A stretch of DNA of 64,000 nt from an uncultured Clostridia bacterium (GTDB lineage Bacteria > Bacillota > Clostridia > Oscillospirales > Ruminococcaceae), in contig CANQKD010000003.1 in assembly GCA_947624375.1 (NCBI GenBank), positions 62,001-126,000 on the forward strand. Reading direction: 5' to 3'. The notes under the pieces were generated by a model. The model searched no databases. It was not told the origin of the DNA and worked only from the letters and a program-made list of their open reading frames with translations. The translations under genes and the position numbers were made by a program. Position 1 is the stretch's first letter; every line of letters starts with the position of its first letter. Shown here in pieces: positions 1-9,104 of the stretch.

Positions 1-2
1 AT

Positions 3-26
3 TATGACAAAATTATTGACCGCTGA
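3..26 (+). CDS. Possible 3' end of an upstream gene, cut by the window edge
   Basis: An open frame enters from the left edge and ends YDKIIDR then TGA at 24-26, followed 21 bases later by the ribosome site of the next gene. Only seven codons are visible, so this may be chance. No function can be given. Confidence 0.2.
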   Translation, partial: YDKIIDR

Positions 27-60
27 CTGACAGCAAAAAATAAAAAGGAAGTAGATAAAA

Positions 61-2067
61 ATGTCACGCATAATGCAAAAACTGCGCGATAAAAAAATTT
101 TAGATACATTGATATTTTACTGCGCTCCCATGATGATCGCGATGCTGTGTATATGCTTTGCCATTGCATATATAAACGATGCCTGCGACTCCAAGGGGCT
201 GCACCTGAAAAAACCGCTGGTAATACTCCTCGCCGTGTTTGCCTTTTTTGTGATAGTCAGCATAGTAATGGTGATCATAGGCATTATAAAAAAGAAAAGA
301 CCTCACTCGCGAGGCTTTTTGCTGGGCTTTACGCTTTCATTCTGCACATATATTTTCACCGAGGCGTGCACCGGCGCGTTTCCCTTTAAAGACGACATTA
401 TAATGCTTTTTGCCGCGCCGCTTTTTGTGTATGCTTTCTATCTTCTTGGAAGCATTATTTTCAAAAAGCCGAAGATATACTTCATAGTGATCACCGTGAT
501 ATTTCACCTTTACGGGCTGGCGCAGTTTTATCTGTATCAGTTCCGCGGCTCACCCCTCAGGGTGTCTGACCTGAGCAGCATAAAGTCAGCCACCATTGCA
601 AAAGACTACTCATTCTTTGAGCCGCTTGCCATAGCTCTGCTGTGCCTTACTCTTTTTAGCCTGGGTATGTGCATAACGCTTACCGCATTTACAAAAATAA
701 CGCCTTTTCGGCTGAAAATAAGGCTTTGCGCTCTGCCCGTGTTTGCAGCATTTGTTATAGTATTCGGCGGTTTTGGCATGAGTATGTACAGATACGGCGT
801 TGAAAACCGCGTTATCAGGCTGAATTTTTCCGGCGGCGAAGACCTGAGTTCCTTTCAGGTAACGGGCAACGCTTTGATGTTCTACCTCGATATGCTCAAC
901 AGCGGCTCTTCAAAGCCCTCGGGGTATTCCGATGAAAAGGCATTGGAGATACTCTCGCGCTATGAGACATCTGACGAAACACCGCAGAGAACGCCTACCG
1001 TAATAGCGGTGATGGACGAATCTTTCGCTGACTTTTCGCTGCTGGGCGATCTTGACATAAACAAAGACTATATGCCCTTTTACCACAGCATGAGTGAAAA
1101 CACTGTAAAAGGCTATGTTACTGTGTCTGCATACGGCGGCTATTCCTGCAACTCAGAGTTTGAGTTTCTCTCGGGCAACAGCATGGGATTTTTCCCTATG
1201 GGCAGCGCCGCTTACACGCAGTATGTGAAAACGCCGCAGGATTCTTTGGTAAATTACTTTGAAAACTACGGCTACTTTACCGAGGCTATAGCAGGCTGTG
1301 CGCCGAATCTGTGGGATATAGGCGAGGCTTACGGCTATCTGGGATTTGACAAGACCATGTATTCCGATGCCGTTTCAAAACGCAGCGAGGGTAACATGAA
1401 GGTCGTCAACGGCAGGCTTTCAGACGAAACGATGTTCGGGGTGCTTAAAGAGGAGTATGAAAACAAGCCGGAAGACAAACCTATGTTTGCTTTCCTGACG
1501 ACCATGCAGAACCATTCGCCGTATTATGAAAACAAACAAAAGACCTGCGAAATAACGCTTGACAGCTTTGATAGCCGCGAGGCAGAGCTTTATCTCTCGG
1601 CGGCGTATGAGACAGACAAGGCGATAGAAAACCTGGTAGAATATTTTTCGCAGGTCGATGAAGATGTTGTTATAGTATTCTTCGGCGACCACTTCCCTCA
1701 CATACCGCAGTTTTCCGAGCACCTGCTGGGCAAAACGCTGGGCACTATGTCGATAGAAGACAATGCCAGAATACATTCTACGCCATTTTTCATATGGGCA
1801 AATTATGATATCGACGAGCAGACAGATATGCACATGAGCCTTAACTATCTTTCAAACAAGCTTGTTGAGGTGTGCGGTATGCCAAAGACAGACTTTCAGC
1901 TGTATCTTGACGATGTTATGAAAAAACTGCCGTCTATAAGCTCTTTCGGCTACAAAGGCGATGACGGCAAATGGTACAGGATCACCGACAGCTCGCAGTA
2001 TGAAAAAGTGCTTTTGGAATACAACATAGTGCAGTATTACAGAATGTTTGAAAAATATGACAAATAG
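61..2067 (+). CDS. LtaS-like phosphoglycerol transferase (sulfatase-fold membrane enzyme)
   Basis: 668 aa. The N-terminal third (about residues 15-240) holds five or so hydrophobic segments. An extracellular alkaline-phosphatase/sulfatase-fold domain follows (about 310-640), the layout of lipoteichoic acid synthases that move glycerol-phosphate from phosphatidylglycerol onto a glycolipid anchor or glycan. Visible motifs are VIAVMDESF (metal-binding Glu, about 320), GGYSCNSEFEF (nucleophile region, Ser362), TTMQNHSP (active-site His) and FFGDHFPH (metal ligands Asp543/His544). In S. aureus LtaS the nucleophile is Thr; here the aligned residue appears to be Ser. The ATG is preceded by AAGGAAG (47-53), and a terminator follows, so it looks monocistronic or last in its operon. 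Family assignment is firm; the exact polymer made is unknown. Confidence 0.88.
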   Translation: MSRIMQKLRDKKILDTLIFYCAPMMIAMLCICFAIAYINDACDSKGLHLKKPLVILLAVFAFFVIVSIVMVIIGIIKKKRPHSRGFLLGFTLSFCTYIFTEACTGAFPFKDDIIMLFAAPLFVYAFYLLGSIIFKKPKIYFIVITVIFHLYGLAQFYLYQFRGSPLRVSDLSSIKSATIAKDYSFFEPLAIALLCLTLFSLGMCITLTAFTKITPFRLKIRLCALPVFAAFVIVFGGFGMSMYRYGVENRVIRLNFSGGEDLSSFQVTGNALMFYLDMLNSGSSKPSGYSDEKALEILSRYETSDETPQRTPTVIAVMDESFADFSLLGDLDINKDYMPFYHSMSENTVKGYVTVSAYGGYSCNSEFEFLSGNSMGFFPMGSAAYTQYVKTPQDSLVNYFENYGYFTEAIAGCAPNLWDIGEAYGYLGFDKTMYSDAVSKRSEGNMKVVNGRLSDETMFGVLKEEYENKPEDKPMFAFLTTMQNHSPYYENKQKTCEITLDSFDSREAELYLSAAYETDKAIENLVEYFSQVDEDVVIVFFGDHFPHIPQFSEHLLGKTLGTMSIEDNARIHSTPFFIWANYDIDEQTDMHMSLNYLSNKLVEVCGMPKTDFQLYLDDVMKKLPSISSFGYKGDDGKWYRITDSSQYEKVLLEYNIVQYYRMFEKYDK

Positions 2068-2087
2068 CGCAGTTCACAAACAGGTTG

Positions 2088-2127
2088 AGGCTTCTAGGAA
2101 AAATTTACCTTGAAGCCTTATTTTTTT
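2088..2127 (+). terminator. Intrinsic terminator of the LtaS-like gene
   Basis: AGGCTTC (2088-2094) pairs with GAAGCCT (2112-2118), and a run of seven T follows at 2121-2127. Confidence 0.75.
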
Positions 2128-2210
2128 ATGTTCTAAAATTGCAAAATATACAGATACAACAGCCGAATTTATATATATTGTACAAAATTTTTTCGGCGCA
2201 CAAAAAACTA

Positions 2211-2239
2211 TTGACAAACGGTGTATTTTACTTTATTAT
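2211..2239 (+). promoter_or_regulatory. Sigma-A-type promoter for the pot operon
   Basis: TTGACA (2211-2216), 17-bp spacer, TATTAT (2234-2239). It predicts a transcript start near 2246 and a leader of about 495 nt before potA. That leader contains the inverted-repeat element at 2279-2554. Confidence 0.65.
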
Positions 2240-2278
2240 TTAATTTAATGCGTGCAAATGCGGAAACATTGACCCCCT

Positions 2279-2554
2279 AGCAGTGGATAGCCGAACACAA
2301 GTCGGTTTTTGCAGGCATATTTCCGCCAATACGTCGTTGCCCTCCCTTGCCATACGTCAGTATGCCTGCGGTCGGTCGCCTAGTCTTGACGAAAATCTGC
2401 TCTGTAAAAACTGCTTCGCACCTCACACCGAGGGATTTTGAGGCGGTTTTTTGTTCCTTGTGATGCAGGCAGGCTGGCGCCTGTCAAAGAGCAAGGGGCA
2501 AAAAGAGCCCAAAAGCACCGGCGTGAGGCGGCTCGTGCTCGGCTATCCACTGCT
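2279..2554. repeat. 276-bp element with perfect 16-bp terminal inverted repeats (MITE-like or structured leader)
   Basis: AGCAGTGGATAGCCGA (2279-2294) is the exact reverse complement of TCGGCTATCCACTGCT (2539-2554). Pairing continues inward to 21 of 23 positions. The inside is non-coding apart from a 36-codon frame (2464-2574) that crosses the right end. No target-site duplication is obvious. It sits between the pot promoter and potA, so it would be transcribed as a long-stem RNA. Confidence 0.65.
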
Positions 2555-2741
2555 CGCTATGGCTAAGCTATGACGCAGTAAGCGGCGAAAGTCACGCTCT
2601 GAAACGGAACGCCTGCAAAATCATTTACATTTCGAGGAATATTCCTCAAAATTTACGGACTTGTATATCAACAGCCGATATGGCGATCGGCAGTGGGTGT
2701 ATGGGTCTGTATTAAATGAAACAGGAAAGGATTGTTGGGAT

Positions 2742-3788
2742 ATGGACAACATAGTGAGTTTGAAAAACATTGTTGTTGAATTTGAGGACGGCGACCAGAT
2801 CCTCAAAAACATCAGTCTTGACATCAAGGACAAAGAGTTCGTCACTTTCCTAGGGCCTTCAGGCTGCGGAAAAACGACCACTTTGCGCATTATCGCCGGT
2901 TTTCTGGAACCTACCAGCGGCGATGTTCTGTTTGAGGGACAGCGGATAAACGATGTTCCCCCGCATAAGAGAAATGTCAATACTGTATTTCAAAGATACG
3001 CGCTTTTCCCCCATCTGAACGTGTATGAAAACATAGCGTTCGGGCTAAGGGTAAAGAAGCTGCCCGAAAAGGAGATACTTCACCGTGTGGGCGAAATGCT
3101 TGAAATGGTGAACCTCAAGGGCTTTGAAAAGCGCACTGTAAACCGGCTTTCGGGCGGACAGCAGCAGAGAGTTGCTATAGCAAGGGCTCTGGTAAATCAC
3201 CCGAAGGTGCTGCTGCTCGATGAACCTTTGGGCGCGCTCGATCTGAAACTGCGAAAGGAAATGCAGGTGGAGCTTAGAAAGATACAGCAGGCGCTGGAGC
3301 TTACGTTCGTATATGTAACGCACGATCAGGAAGAGGCGCTTACGATGTCTGACACGGTAGTTGTTATGAACAACGGCGTTATACAGCAGATAGGCTCGCC
3401 GATAGATATTTACAACGAACCCGTGAACGCATTCGTTGCCGATTTTATAGGTGAGAGCAATATCGTAAACGGCTGTATGCCAAAAGACTGCCTTGTTGAG
3501 TTTACAGGCAGACAGTTTGAATGTGTTGACAAGGGCTTTGACCCCGATGAGACCGTAGACGTTGTTATAAGACCGGAAGACGTAAAGATAATTCCCGCGG
3601 AGAACGCCAGACTGACGGGAATAGTTGAGTCGGTAGTGTTTAAGGGGGTACACTACGAAATGGTGGTTGACGGCGTTGACCACAAGTGGATAATACACTC
3701 TACAAAGGCTGAACCTGTCGGCGCTATGATAGGCATGACCTTCGACCCGTATGACATACATATAATGAAAAAGGTACAGGAGGGATAA
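2742..3788 (+). CDS. potA: Spermidine/putrescine ABC transporter ATP-binding protein
   Basis: 348 aa from ATG 2742, with AGGAAAGG about 11 bases upstream. The frame is open further upstream but has no ribosome site there, and 348 aa matches PotA length. Walker A GPSGCGKT (38-45), signature LSGGQQQR (136-143), Walker B LLLDEP (157-162), H-loop TH, and a C-terminal TOBE-like domain (about 235-345) typical of the PotA/MalK class. It energises uptake of polyamines through PotBC. First gene of potABCD; the gap to potB is 6 bases. Confidence 0.93.
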   Translation: MDNIVSLKNIVVEFEDGDQILKNISLDIKDKEFVTFLGPSGCGKTTTLRIIAGFLEPTSGDVLFEGQRINDVPPHKRNVNTVFQRYALFPHLNVYENIAFGLRVKKLPEKEILHRVGEMLEMVNLKGFEKRTVNRLSGGQQQRVAIARALVNHPKVLLLDEPLGALDLKLRKEMQVELRKIQQALELTFVYVTHDQEEALTMSDTVVVMNNGVIQQIGSPIDIYNEPVNAFVADFIGESNIVNGCMPKDCLVEFTGRQFECVDKGFDPDETVDVVIRPEDVKIIPAENARLTGIVESVVFKGVHYEMVVDGVDHKWIIHSTKAEPVGAMIGMTFDPYDIHIMKKVQEG

Positions 3789-3794
3789 GGCAAA

Positions 3795-4604
3795 TTGAAA
3801 AAACTGAAAGTATTTTCCGCGCCGTATCTCGTCTGGATGATAGTGTTCATACTTGTGCCGCTTCTTATGGTGGCATACTTCGCTTTCACGACCGACAGCG
3901 GCAAATTTACTATAAGAAATATCTCAAACGTAGGTCAGTATGCGAACATTTTTGTTCGCTCTATCTGGCTGGCGCTTGTTGCAACGGCAGTGTGCCTTCT
4001 TCTGGCATACCCCGTGGCATATCTTCTTTCAAGAATGGAAAAACACAAGCAGGGCACTATGCTTTTAATAGTCATGCTGCCCATGTGGATGAACTTTCTT
4101 CTTCGCACATATGCATGGATGACACTGCTGGGAAACAACGGCGTTATAAATCATATTCTCGGCATCTTCGGTCTGGGACCTTACAAGCTTATAAACACAT
4201 CGGGCGCGGTGGTGCTGGGCATGGTGTATAACTACCTGCCTTTCATGATACTGCCGCTTTACTCGGTAATGGAGAAGATAGACAAAAGCGTTATCGAGGC
4301 AGCTTCCGACCTTGGATGCAACTCTGCATCTGTTATGTGGAGAGTTATAGTACCGCTCAGTCTGCCGGGCATAACATCGGGAATTACCATGGTGTTCGTG
4401 CCTGCAATATCAACGTTTATAATCTCGCGTATGCTGGGCGGCGGCTCTAACCTGCTTATCGGCGACCTTATCGAAATGCAGTTTCTGGGCAACTCCTACA
4501 ATCCGCAGCTGGGCGCTGCTATATCGCTGGTACTTATGGTGATAATACTCGTTATCATGACCGTTATGAACCAGTTCAGCCCCGACGACCAGGTGCTTAT
4601 ATAA
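3795..4604 (+). CDS. potB: Spermidine/putrescine ABC transporter permease PotB
   Basis: 269 aa, six hydrophobic segments, with the binding-protein-dependent permease EAA loop near the middle (EAASDLGCNSASVMWRVIVP). It starts at TTG 3795, 8 bases after the potA TAA codon begins, with GGGATAAGG as ribosome site. It pairs with PotC to form the membrane channel. Order and spacing (potA-B-C-D) support the call. Confidence 0.92.
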   Translation: MKKLKVFSAPYLVWMIVFILVPLLMVAYFAFTTDSGKFTIRNISNVGQYANIFVRSIWLALVATAVCLLLAYPVAYLLSRMEKHKQGTMLLIVMLPMWMNFLLRTYAWMTLLGNNGVINHILGIFGLGPYKLINTSGAVVLGMVYNYLPFMILPLYSVMEKIDKSVIEAASDLGCNSASVMWRVIVPLSLPGITSGITMVFVPAISTFIISRMLGGGSNLLIGDLIEMQFLGNSYNPQLGAAISLVLMVIILVIMTVMNQFSPDDQVLI

Positions 4605-4619
4605 GGGAGGGTGAGATAT

Positions 4620-5426
4620 ATGAAAAAGTTCGGAAAAATATATTTCGCTCTTATACTGCTCTTTTTGTATGTTCCAATATTCGTGCTGATAGTATTTTCT
4701 TTCAACGAAACAAAGAGCAGGAGCGTGCTCAGCGGCTTTACTTTTGAATGGTATGTAAAGCTGTTCCACAACAAGATAATCATATCATCACTGATGAAGA
4801 CTATAATTATAGCGACGCTTGCAAGTATAGTTTCAACGGTGCTTGGCACATTCGCTGCCATTGGCATAAACAGCATGAAAAAAGTGCCGAAAGCCTTTGT
4901 AATGAACGTTACGAATATGCCAATAATCAACCCAGAGATAGTAACGGGCGTATCGCTTATGCTGCTGTTCGTGTTCTTTACCGCAAGAATGAATTTTGAG
5001 TTCGGCTTTGTAACACTGCTTATAGCGCATATAACGTTCGATGTGCCGTATGTCATACTGAACATTATGCCAAAGTTCAAGCAGATGGATCCAAACCTCT
5101 TTGAGGCGGCGCAGGATCTCGGTTGCAGCCCTATGCAGGCTTTTAGCAAAGTAATACTGCCCGAGATAATGCCCGGCGTTATAAGCGGCTTTTTAATGGC
5201 TTTCACATACTCGCTTGACGACTTTGTAATAAGCTACTTTACCAGCGGCCCGACTACGCAGACTTTGCCTATAACTATATACTCTATGACAAGGCGCAAG
5301 ATCTCCCCCGAGATAAACGCGCTGTCTACCATAATATTTATTGTGGTATTCGTTATACTTATAGTGAAGAACGTATTTGAGAACAAGGCTGCCAGAAATA
5401 ACTCATATAAGGGGGAGAAGATCTGA
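4620..5426 (+). CDS. potC: Spermidine/putrescine ABC transporter permease PotC
   Basis: 268 aa from ATG 4620. A GTG at 4611 is in frame but lies directly on the GGGAGG ribosome site (4605-4610), so the ATG nine bases later is preferred. Six hydrophobic segments and an EAA loop (EAAQDLGCSPMQAFSKVILP). Its TGA shares one base with the potD ATG (TGATG), indicating translational coupling. Confidence 0.92.
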   Translation: MKKFGKIYFALILLFLYVPIFVLIVFSFNETKSRSVLSGFTFEWYVKLFHNKIIISSLMKTIIIATLASIVSTVLGTFAAIGINSMKKVPKAFVMNVTNMPIINPEIVTGVSLMLLFVFFTARMNFEFGFVTLLIAHITFDVPYVILNIMPKFKQMDPNLFEAAQDLGCSPMQAFSKVILPEIMPGVISGFLMAFTYSLDDFVISYFTSGPTTQTLPITIYSMTRRKISPEINALSTIIFIVVFVILIVKNVFENKAARNNSYKGEKI

Positions 5427-6703
5427 TGAGAAGTATTTCAAAAAAGGTCTTCTCGGTGCTGGCTGCCGCCGTTCTGGGCGCATCGCTGATGACCTCATGT
5501 TCTTCGGGCGATACAGCCGAAGAAGAAGATACCGAAGAAACAGAGTATCAGACACTTACCGTTGAGGATGAGGAGTATTATACAAGATTCAAGGGCAAAG
5601 ACGTTTCAATAAACGTGTACAACTGGGGCGAATACATCTGCACAGGCGAGGACGAGGGAACTCTTGACGTTATCACCGAGTTTGAAAACCTTACCGGCAT
5701 AAGCGTAAACTACACCACCTTTGCCACCAACGAGGAGCTGTATGCAAAACTCAAAGGCGGCGGAGTTACCTATGATGTGATAATCCCCTCAGACTACATG
5801 ATAAGCAAGATGATAAAGGAAAACATGATACAGAAGCTGGACTATAACAACATACCCAACTTCAAGTATATCATGGAGGATTTCCGCAATCAGGCTTACG
5901 ACCCCACGAATGAATATTCTGTGCCGTATACTTGGGGAACGGTCGGCATAATTTACGACGAAACGGTGGTAGACATACCCGAGAAGGACATAGACTGGGA
6001 TATTCTGTGGAACGAAGACTACGCAGACCAGATACTTATGTTTGATAATCCCCGTGATGCTTTCGCAATTGCAGAGATAGTGTGCGGTCTTTCACTCAAT
6101 ACAGAAGACCCTCAGGAGCTTAAAATGGCTGCCGACAAACTGAAAGAGCAGAAGAAGATAGTTCAGGGCTATGTAATGGACGAGATATTCGACAAAATGG
6201 GCGCAGGCGAAGCACTTATCGCGCCTTATTACGCAGGCGATGCCATGACCATTATGGAAAGCAACGACTCGCTGAATTTTGTTGTTCCCGACAGCGGCAC
6301 GAATCTGTTTATAGATGCCATGTGCATTCCCAATTCTTCGCAGAACAAGGAAGCCGCAGAGATGTTCATAAACTTTATGTGCGAGCCCGATATTGCCTAT
6401 GCGAACATCGACTACATCTGCTATTCAACGCCGCACTCGGCTGCTTTTAAGATGCTAGACCCCGAGATACAAAACGACCCTGCCTATTACCCCAGCGATG
6501 AGGTAAAAGCAAACATGACCGTTTTTGTAAACCTCTCCGACGAGGCGAATATGACTATGCAGACTCTGTGGACAGAGATGAAATCTGCCGAGGAAGATGG
6601 CGTGAACAAGTGGCTCGTGCCGATATTTTTGATAATTTGCCTGCTTATCATAATATTCGTGCTTGTAAGGCGGTATATAAAGAGCAAGAAAGACATATTC
6701 TGA
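5426..6703 (+). CDS. potD: Polyamine-binding lipoprotein PotD with extra C-terminal membrane segment
   Basis: 425 aa, longer than the usual 340-360. The N-terminus has a lipoprotein signal ending LMTSC (lipid-modified Cys about 25), then an acidic linker rich in Glu/Thr. The periplasmic-binding fold starts at VSINVYNWGEYI and continues through typical PotD blocks (YDVIIPSDYM, PYTWGTVGIIYD). After the fold there is an extra hydrophobic helix (about 396-414) and a basic tail ending KSKKDIF. The protein therefore appears anchored twice, by lipid at the N-terminus and by a helix at the C-terminus. It delivers polyamine to PotBC and is the last gene of the operon. Confidence 0.9.
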   Translation: MRSISKKVFSVLAAAVLGASLMTSCSSGDTAEEEDTEETEYQTLTVEDEEYYTRFKGKDVSINVYNWGEYICTGEDEGTLDVITEFENLTGISVNYTTFATNEELYAKLKGGGVTYDVIIPSDYMISKMIKENMIQKLDYNNIPNFKYIMEDFRNQAYDPTNEYSVPYTWGTVGIIYDETVVDIPEKDIDWDILWNEDYADQILMFDNPRDAFAIAEIVCGLSLNTEDPQELKMAADKLKEQKKIVQGYVMDEIFDKMGAGEALIAPYYAGDAMTIMESNDSLNFVVPDSGTNLFIDAMCIPNSSQNKEAAEMFINFMCEPDIAYANIDYICYSTPHSAAFKMLDPEIQNDPAYYPSDEVKANMTVFVNLSDEANMTMQTLWTEMKSAEEDGVNKWLVPIFLIICLLIIIFVLVRRYIKSKKDIF

Positions 6704-6720
6704 TATTTGCAGATAGTTTT

Positions 6721-6755
6721 AAGAACGCTTTTCCACTAAGGAAAGGCGTTCTTTT
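6721..6755 (+). terminator. Terminator of potABCD
   Basis: AAGAACGCTTTTCC and GGAAAGGCGTTCTT form a stem with a five-base loop, followed by a short T run. Confidence 0.85.
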
Positions 6756-6821
6756 TGCAAGTTGCACAAAAATTGGCGCGATATTTCTATAGAGCGATAT
6801 GAAAAAGCGCTAAAAACGTTA

Positions 6822-6851
6822 TTGACGAATGAATGTTAAATGTGTTATAAT
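6822..6851 (+). promoter_or_regulatory. Promoter of the dynamin-like operon
   Basis: TTGACG (6822-6827), 18-bp spacer, TATAAT (6846-6851) with an extended -10 TGT just upstream. The predicted leader is about 85 nt. Confidence 0.65.
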
Positions 6852-6942
6852 AAATATACTATATATTGTATAATTACAATGAGAAATTATGTGCATACGC
6901 CATTTTATTGTATTATTTTAAGTTCAGGGGGCTGGATGGATC

Positions 6943-9051
6943 ATGGAAGAAAATATCCTAAATTACGGAAGCTATTCGGCATACAGAGAAACAGTCGAAA
7001 CGCTCTCTAAACATCTGCATGAGCTGCTGGAGTACAGCTATGACCTTTCGCTGACAAACACCGCCGTGTCGATAAGAGATACCATTGACAAGGTGGCTGA
7101 TGAGCATTTCGAGGTCGCTATAGTCGGCGAGTTCAAGCGCGGCAAGAGTACGCTTATAAACGCTCTGCTCGGTCAGGAGATACTGCCTGCCGATGTTTTG
7201 CCTGCAACGGCAACGCTCAACAGAGTTACATATAACGATACTCCCTATGTTTCGGTAGAGTATAAAGACGGCAGCACCGAGAAAGTTCCGATAGACAATC
7301 TTCAGGACTACGTTACCAAGCTGACGTTTGAGTCGGAGCAGAAAGCGGAAACGGTAAAAGAAGCCACCGTTTATTACGATACCGAATTTTGTAAGAATAA
7401 TGTAGATATTATTGACACCCCGGGTCTTAACGACGACGAGCAGATGACTAATGTTACCCTCTCTATCCTGCCAGAGATAGATGCCGCCGTGTTTGTAATA
7501 AGCGCAAATTCGCCGTTCTCGCAGTTTGAGAAAGAGTTTCTTGAAAAGAAGATGCTCTCGAGCGATGTGGGAAGAATTATCTTTATAGTAAACTGCTTCG
7601 GTACTTTCAGCAAGGAGGACGAGGACAGGATAGTCGATACTGTGCGTACTCGCATTGAAAAGTACGTTATGGATAAGGCTAAGAAGGTAATGGGCGAAAA
7701 CTCAAAAGAGTTTCAGGTATATCAGCGCAAGATAGGCAAGCCGAGAGTTATAGGCGTTTATGCCAAGAAAGCTCTTATTGCCAAGATGAACGGCGACAAG
7801 CAGGCGCTGGAGGAGAGTAATTTCCCGCAGTTTGAGGCAGTTCTTGAAAATATGCTCACCAAAGAGAGGGGCACTATCTCGCTGCAAATACTTGCCAACA
7901 AGATAATCAACAGCGGTACCGAAGTTCTCAACTCCGTAGCGCTGCGCAAAAACGCCCTGATGATGGAAAACGACGAATTCATGGTGCGTTACAAGAGCGC
8001 TATCGAGGAGATAGAGGAGATAAGAAACAAAAAGCGTGCCGAGTTCGTTAAGATAAACGATGCCGCAAACACCGTTTATGACGGTCTGCGCCCCCTGCTT
8101 GACGACTACTGGACGCAGATAGAAAACTGCGCTATGCAGGTAATAGATACATATCAGATATTCCCCAACGATCTGAAGAAAGATAAGCTGAAAGTCGTTC
8201 ACGGAAAGATAATAGACAAGATAAGAGAGAACATTGAAACAAGGGCTCAGCTGATATGCGAGCAGATACAGAATTCGATAAACGTTGCCCTCTCCGACGA
8301 GGCTGAAAGATTGCAGTCGTTTGAAGACGAGTTCTTCCGCAATGTTGAAAAAATTCAGCAGATGTTTGACATCAACGACAGAGTAAACAACAGCGGCAGA
8401 GCTGTAGATCAGGTAATAGGCTCTGCGATAGGCGCTTCGGGCATTGGCGCGCTGTTCATAGGTTTCAGAGAAGCAGGCATAAAAGGCGCGCTGCTGGGCT
8501 TCGGCACGGGCGCGGCAAGCTTCTGGACGACCTGTTTTGCGGCAAGCGCTATCGCAGGCGGACTTACCCTGCTATCGCCTATAACGCTGTGTATCGTGGC
8601 GTTTGCAGGTCTGGCAAGCACCTTTACGGGCAAATTTGCCGTTGATAAATTCTTGGCGAATGAGAAGATAGAAAAATACAAGTCTGATTTCAAGACCCAG
8701 GTAAGAAAGCAGCTTCACGAAATGAAGCTCAACACCGACTTCTCCGAGTCTGTACGTAAGCAGGTATTCAATGCATTTGAAACGCTGAAAGACAAGATCG
8801 AGGAAGAAACAGAGATCATACTTAAAGACACACAGAAAACTCTTAACAATCTGAACCAGCTCAAACAGGAGAAGAAAATAGTCTCCGAAAAAGAAGCTGA
8901 AAGACTGCAAAGCGTTGTGGCGCACACCAGCAATATCCTTTCTGATGCTTATATCCTTCACAAGGCGCTGAGTGATGAGAACGGCGAAAAGACGGACAGC
9001 GAAAATACCGACGCTGCCGAAAACGCCGAAGCCGAGACCGCGCCAGCGTAA
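6943..9051 (+). CDS. Bacterial dynamin-like GTPase, membrane-inserting type
   Basis: 702 aa; ATG after an AGGGGG ribosome site. Dynamin-family G domain: G1 GEFKRGKS (62-69), switch Thr in LPATATLN, G3 DTPG (158-161), probable G4 in FIVNCFG. A long helical stalk follows. A Gly/Ala-rich hydrophobic hairpin lies at about 490-565, as in bacterial dynamins that insert into or tubulate membranes. After it come more helices and an acidic Glu/Ala tail. Known relatives reshape, fuse or protect membranes, some in phage or toxin response; the role here is not known. First of three co-directional genes (gap 53 bases), with a second GTPase two genes on. Confidence 0.85.
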   Translation: MEENILNYGSYSAYRETVETLSKHLHELLEYSYDLSLTNTAVSIRDTIDKVADEHFEVAIVGEFKRGKSTLINALLGQEILPADVLPATATLNRVTYNDTPYVSVEYKDGSTEKVPIDNLQDYVTKLTFESEQKAETVKEATVYYDTEFCKNNVDIIDTPGLNDDEQMTNVTLSILPEIDAAVFVISANSPFSQFEKEFLEKKMLSSDVGRIIFIVNCFGTFSKEDEDRIVDTVRTRIEKYVMDKAKKVMGENSKEFQVYQRKIGKPRVIGVYAKKALIAKMNGDKQALEESNFPQFEAVLENMLTKERGTISLQILANKIINSGTEVLNSVALRKNALMMENDEFMVRYKSAIEEIEEIRNKKRAEFVKINDAANTVYDGLRPLLDDYWTQIENCAMQVIDTYQIFPNDLKKDKLKVVHGKIIDKIRENIETRAQLICEQIQNSINVALSDEAERLQSFEDEFFRNVEKIQQMFDINDRVNNSGRAVDQVIGSAIGASGIGALFIGFREAGIKGALLGFGTGAASFWTTCFAASAIAGGLTLLSPITLCIVAFAGLASTFTGKFAVDKFLANEKIEKYKSDFKTQVRKQLHEMKLNTDFSESVRKQVFNAFETLKDKIEEETEIILKDTQKTLNNLNQLKQEKKIVSEKEAERLQSVVAHTSNILSDAYILHKALSDENGEKTDSENTDAAENAEAETAPA

Positions 9052-9104
9052 TAAATAACGCGGCGTAATAAAACGCTCAGTTTACTTTGTTAGGAGGAAC
9101 AGGT

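Noticed and set aside
2661-2741. N-terminally extended potA
   Set aside because: The extra 27 codons lack PotA similarity and a ribosome site; AGGAAAGG supports ATG 2742.
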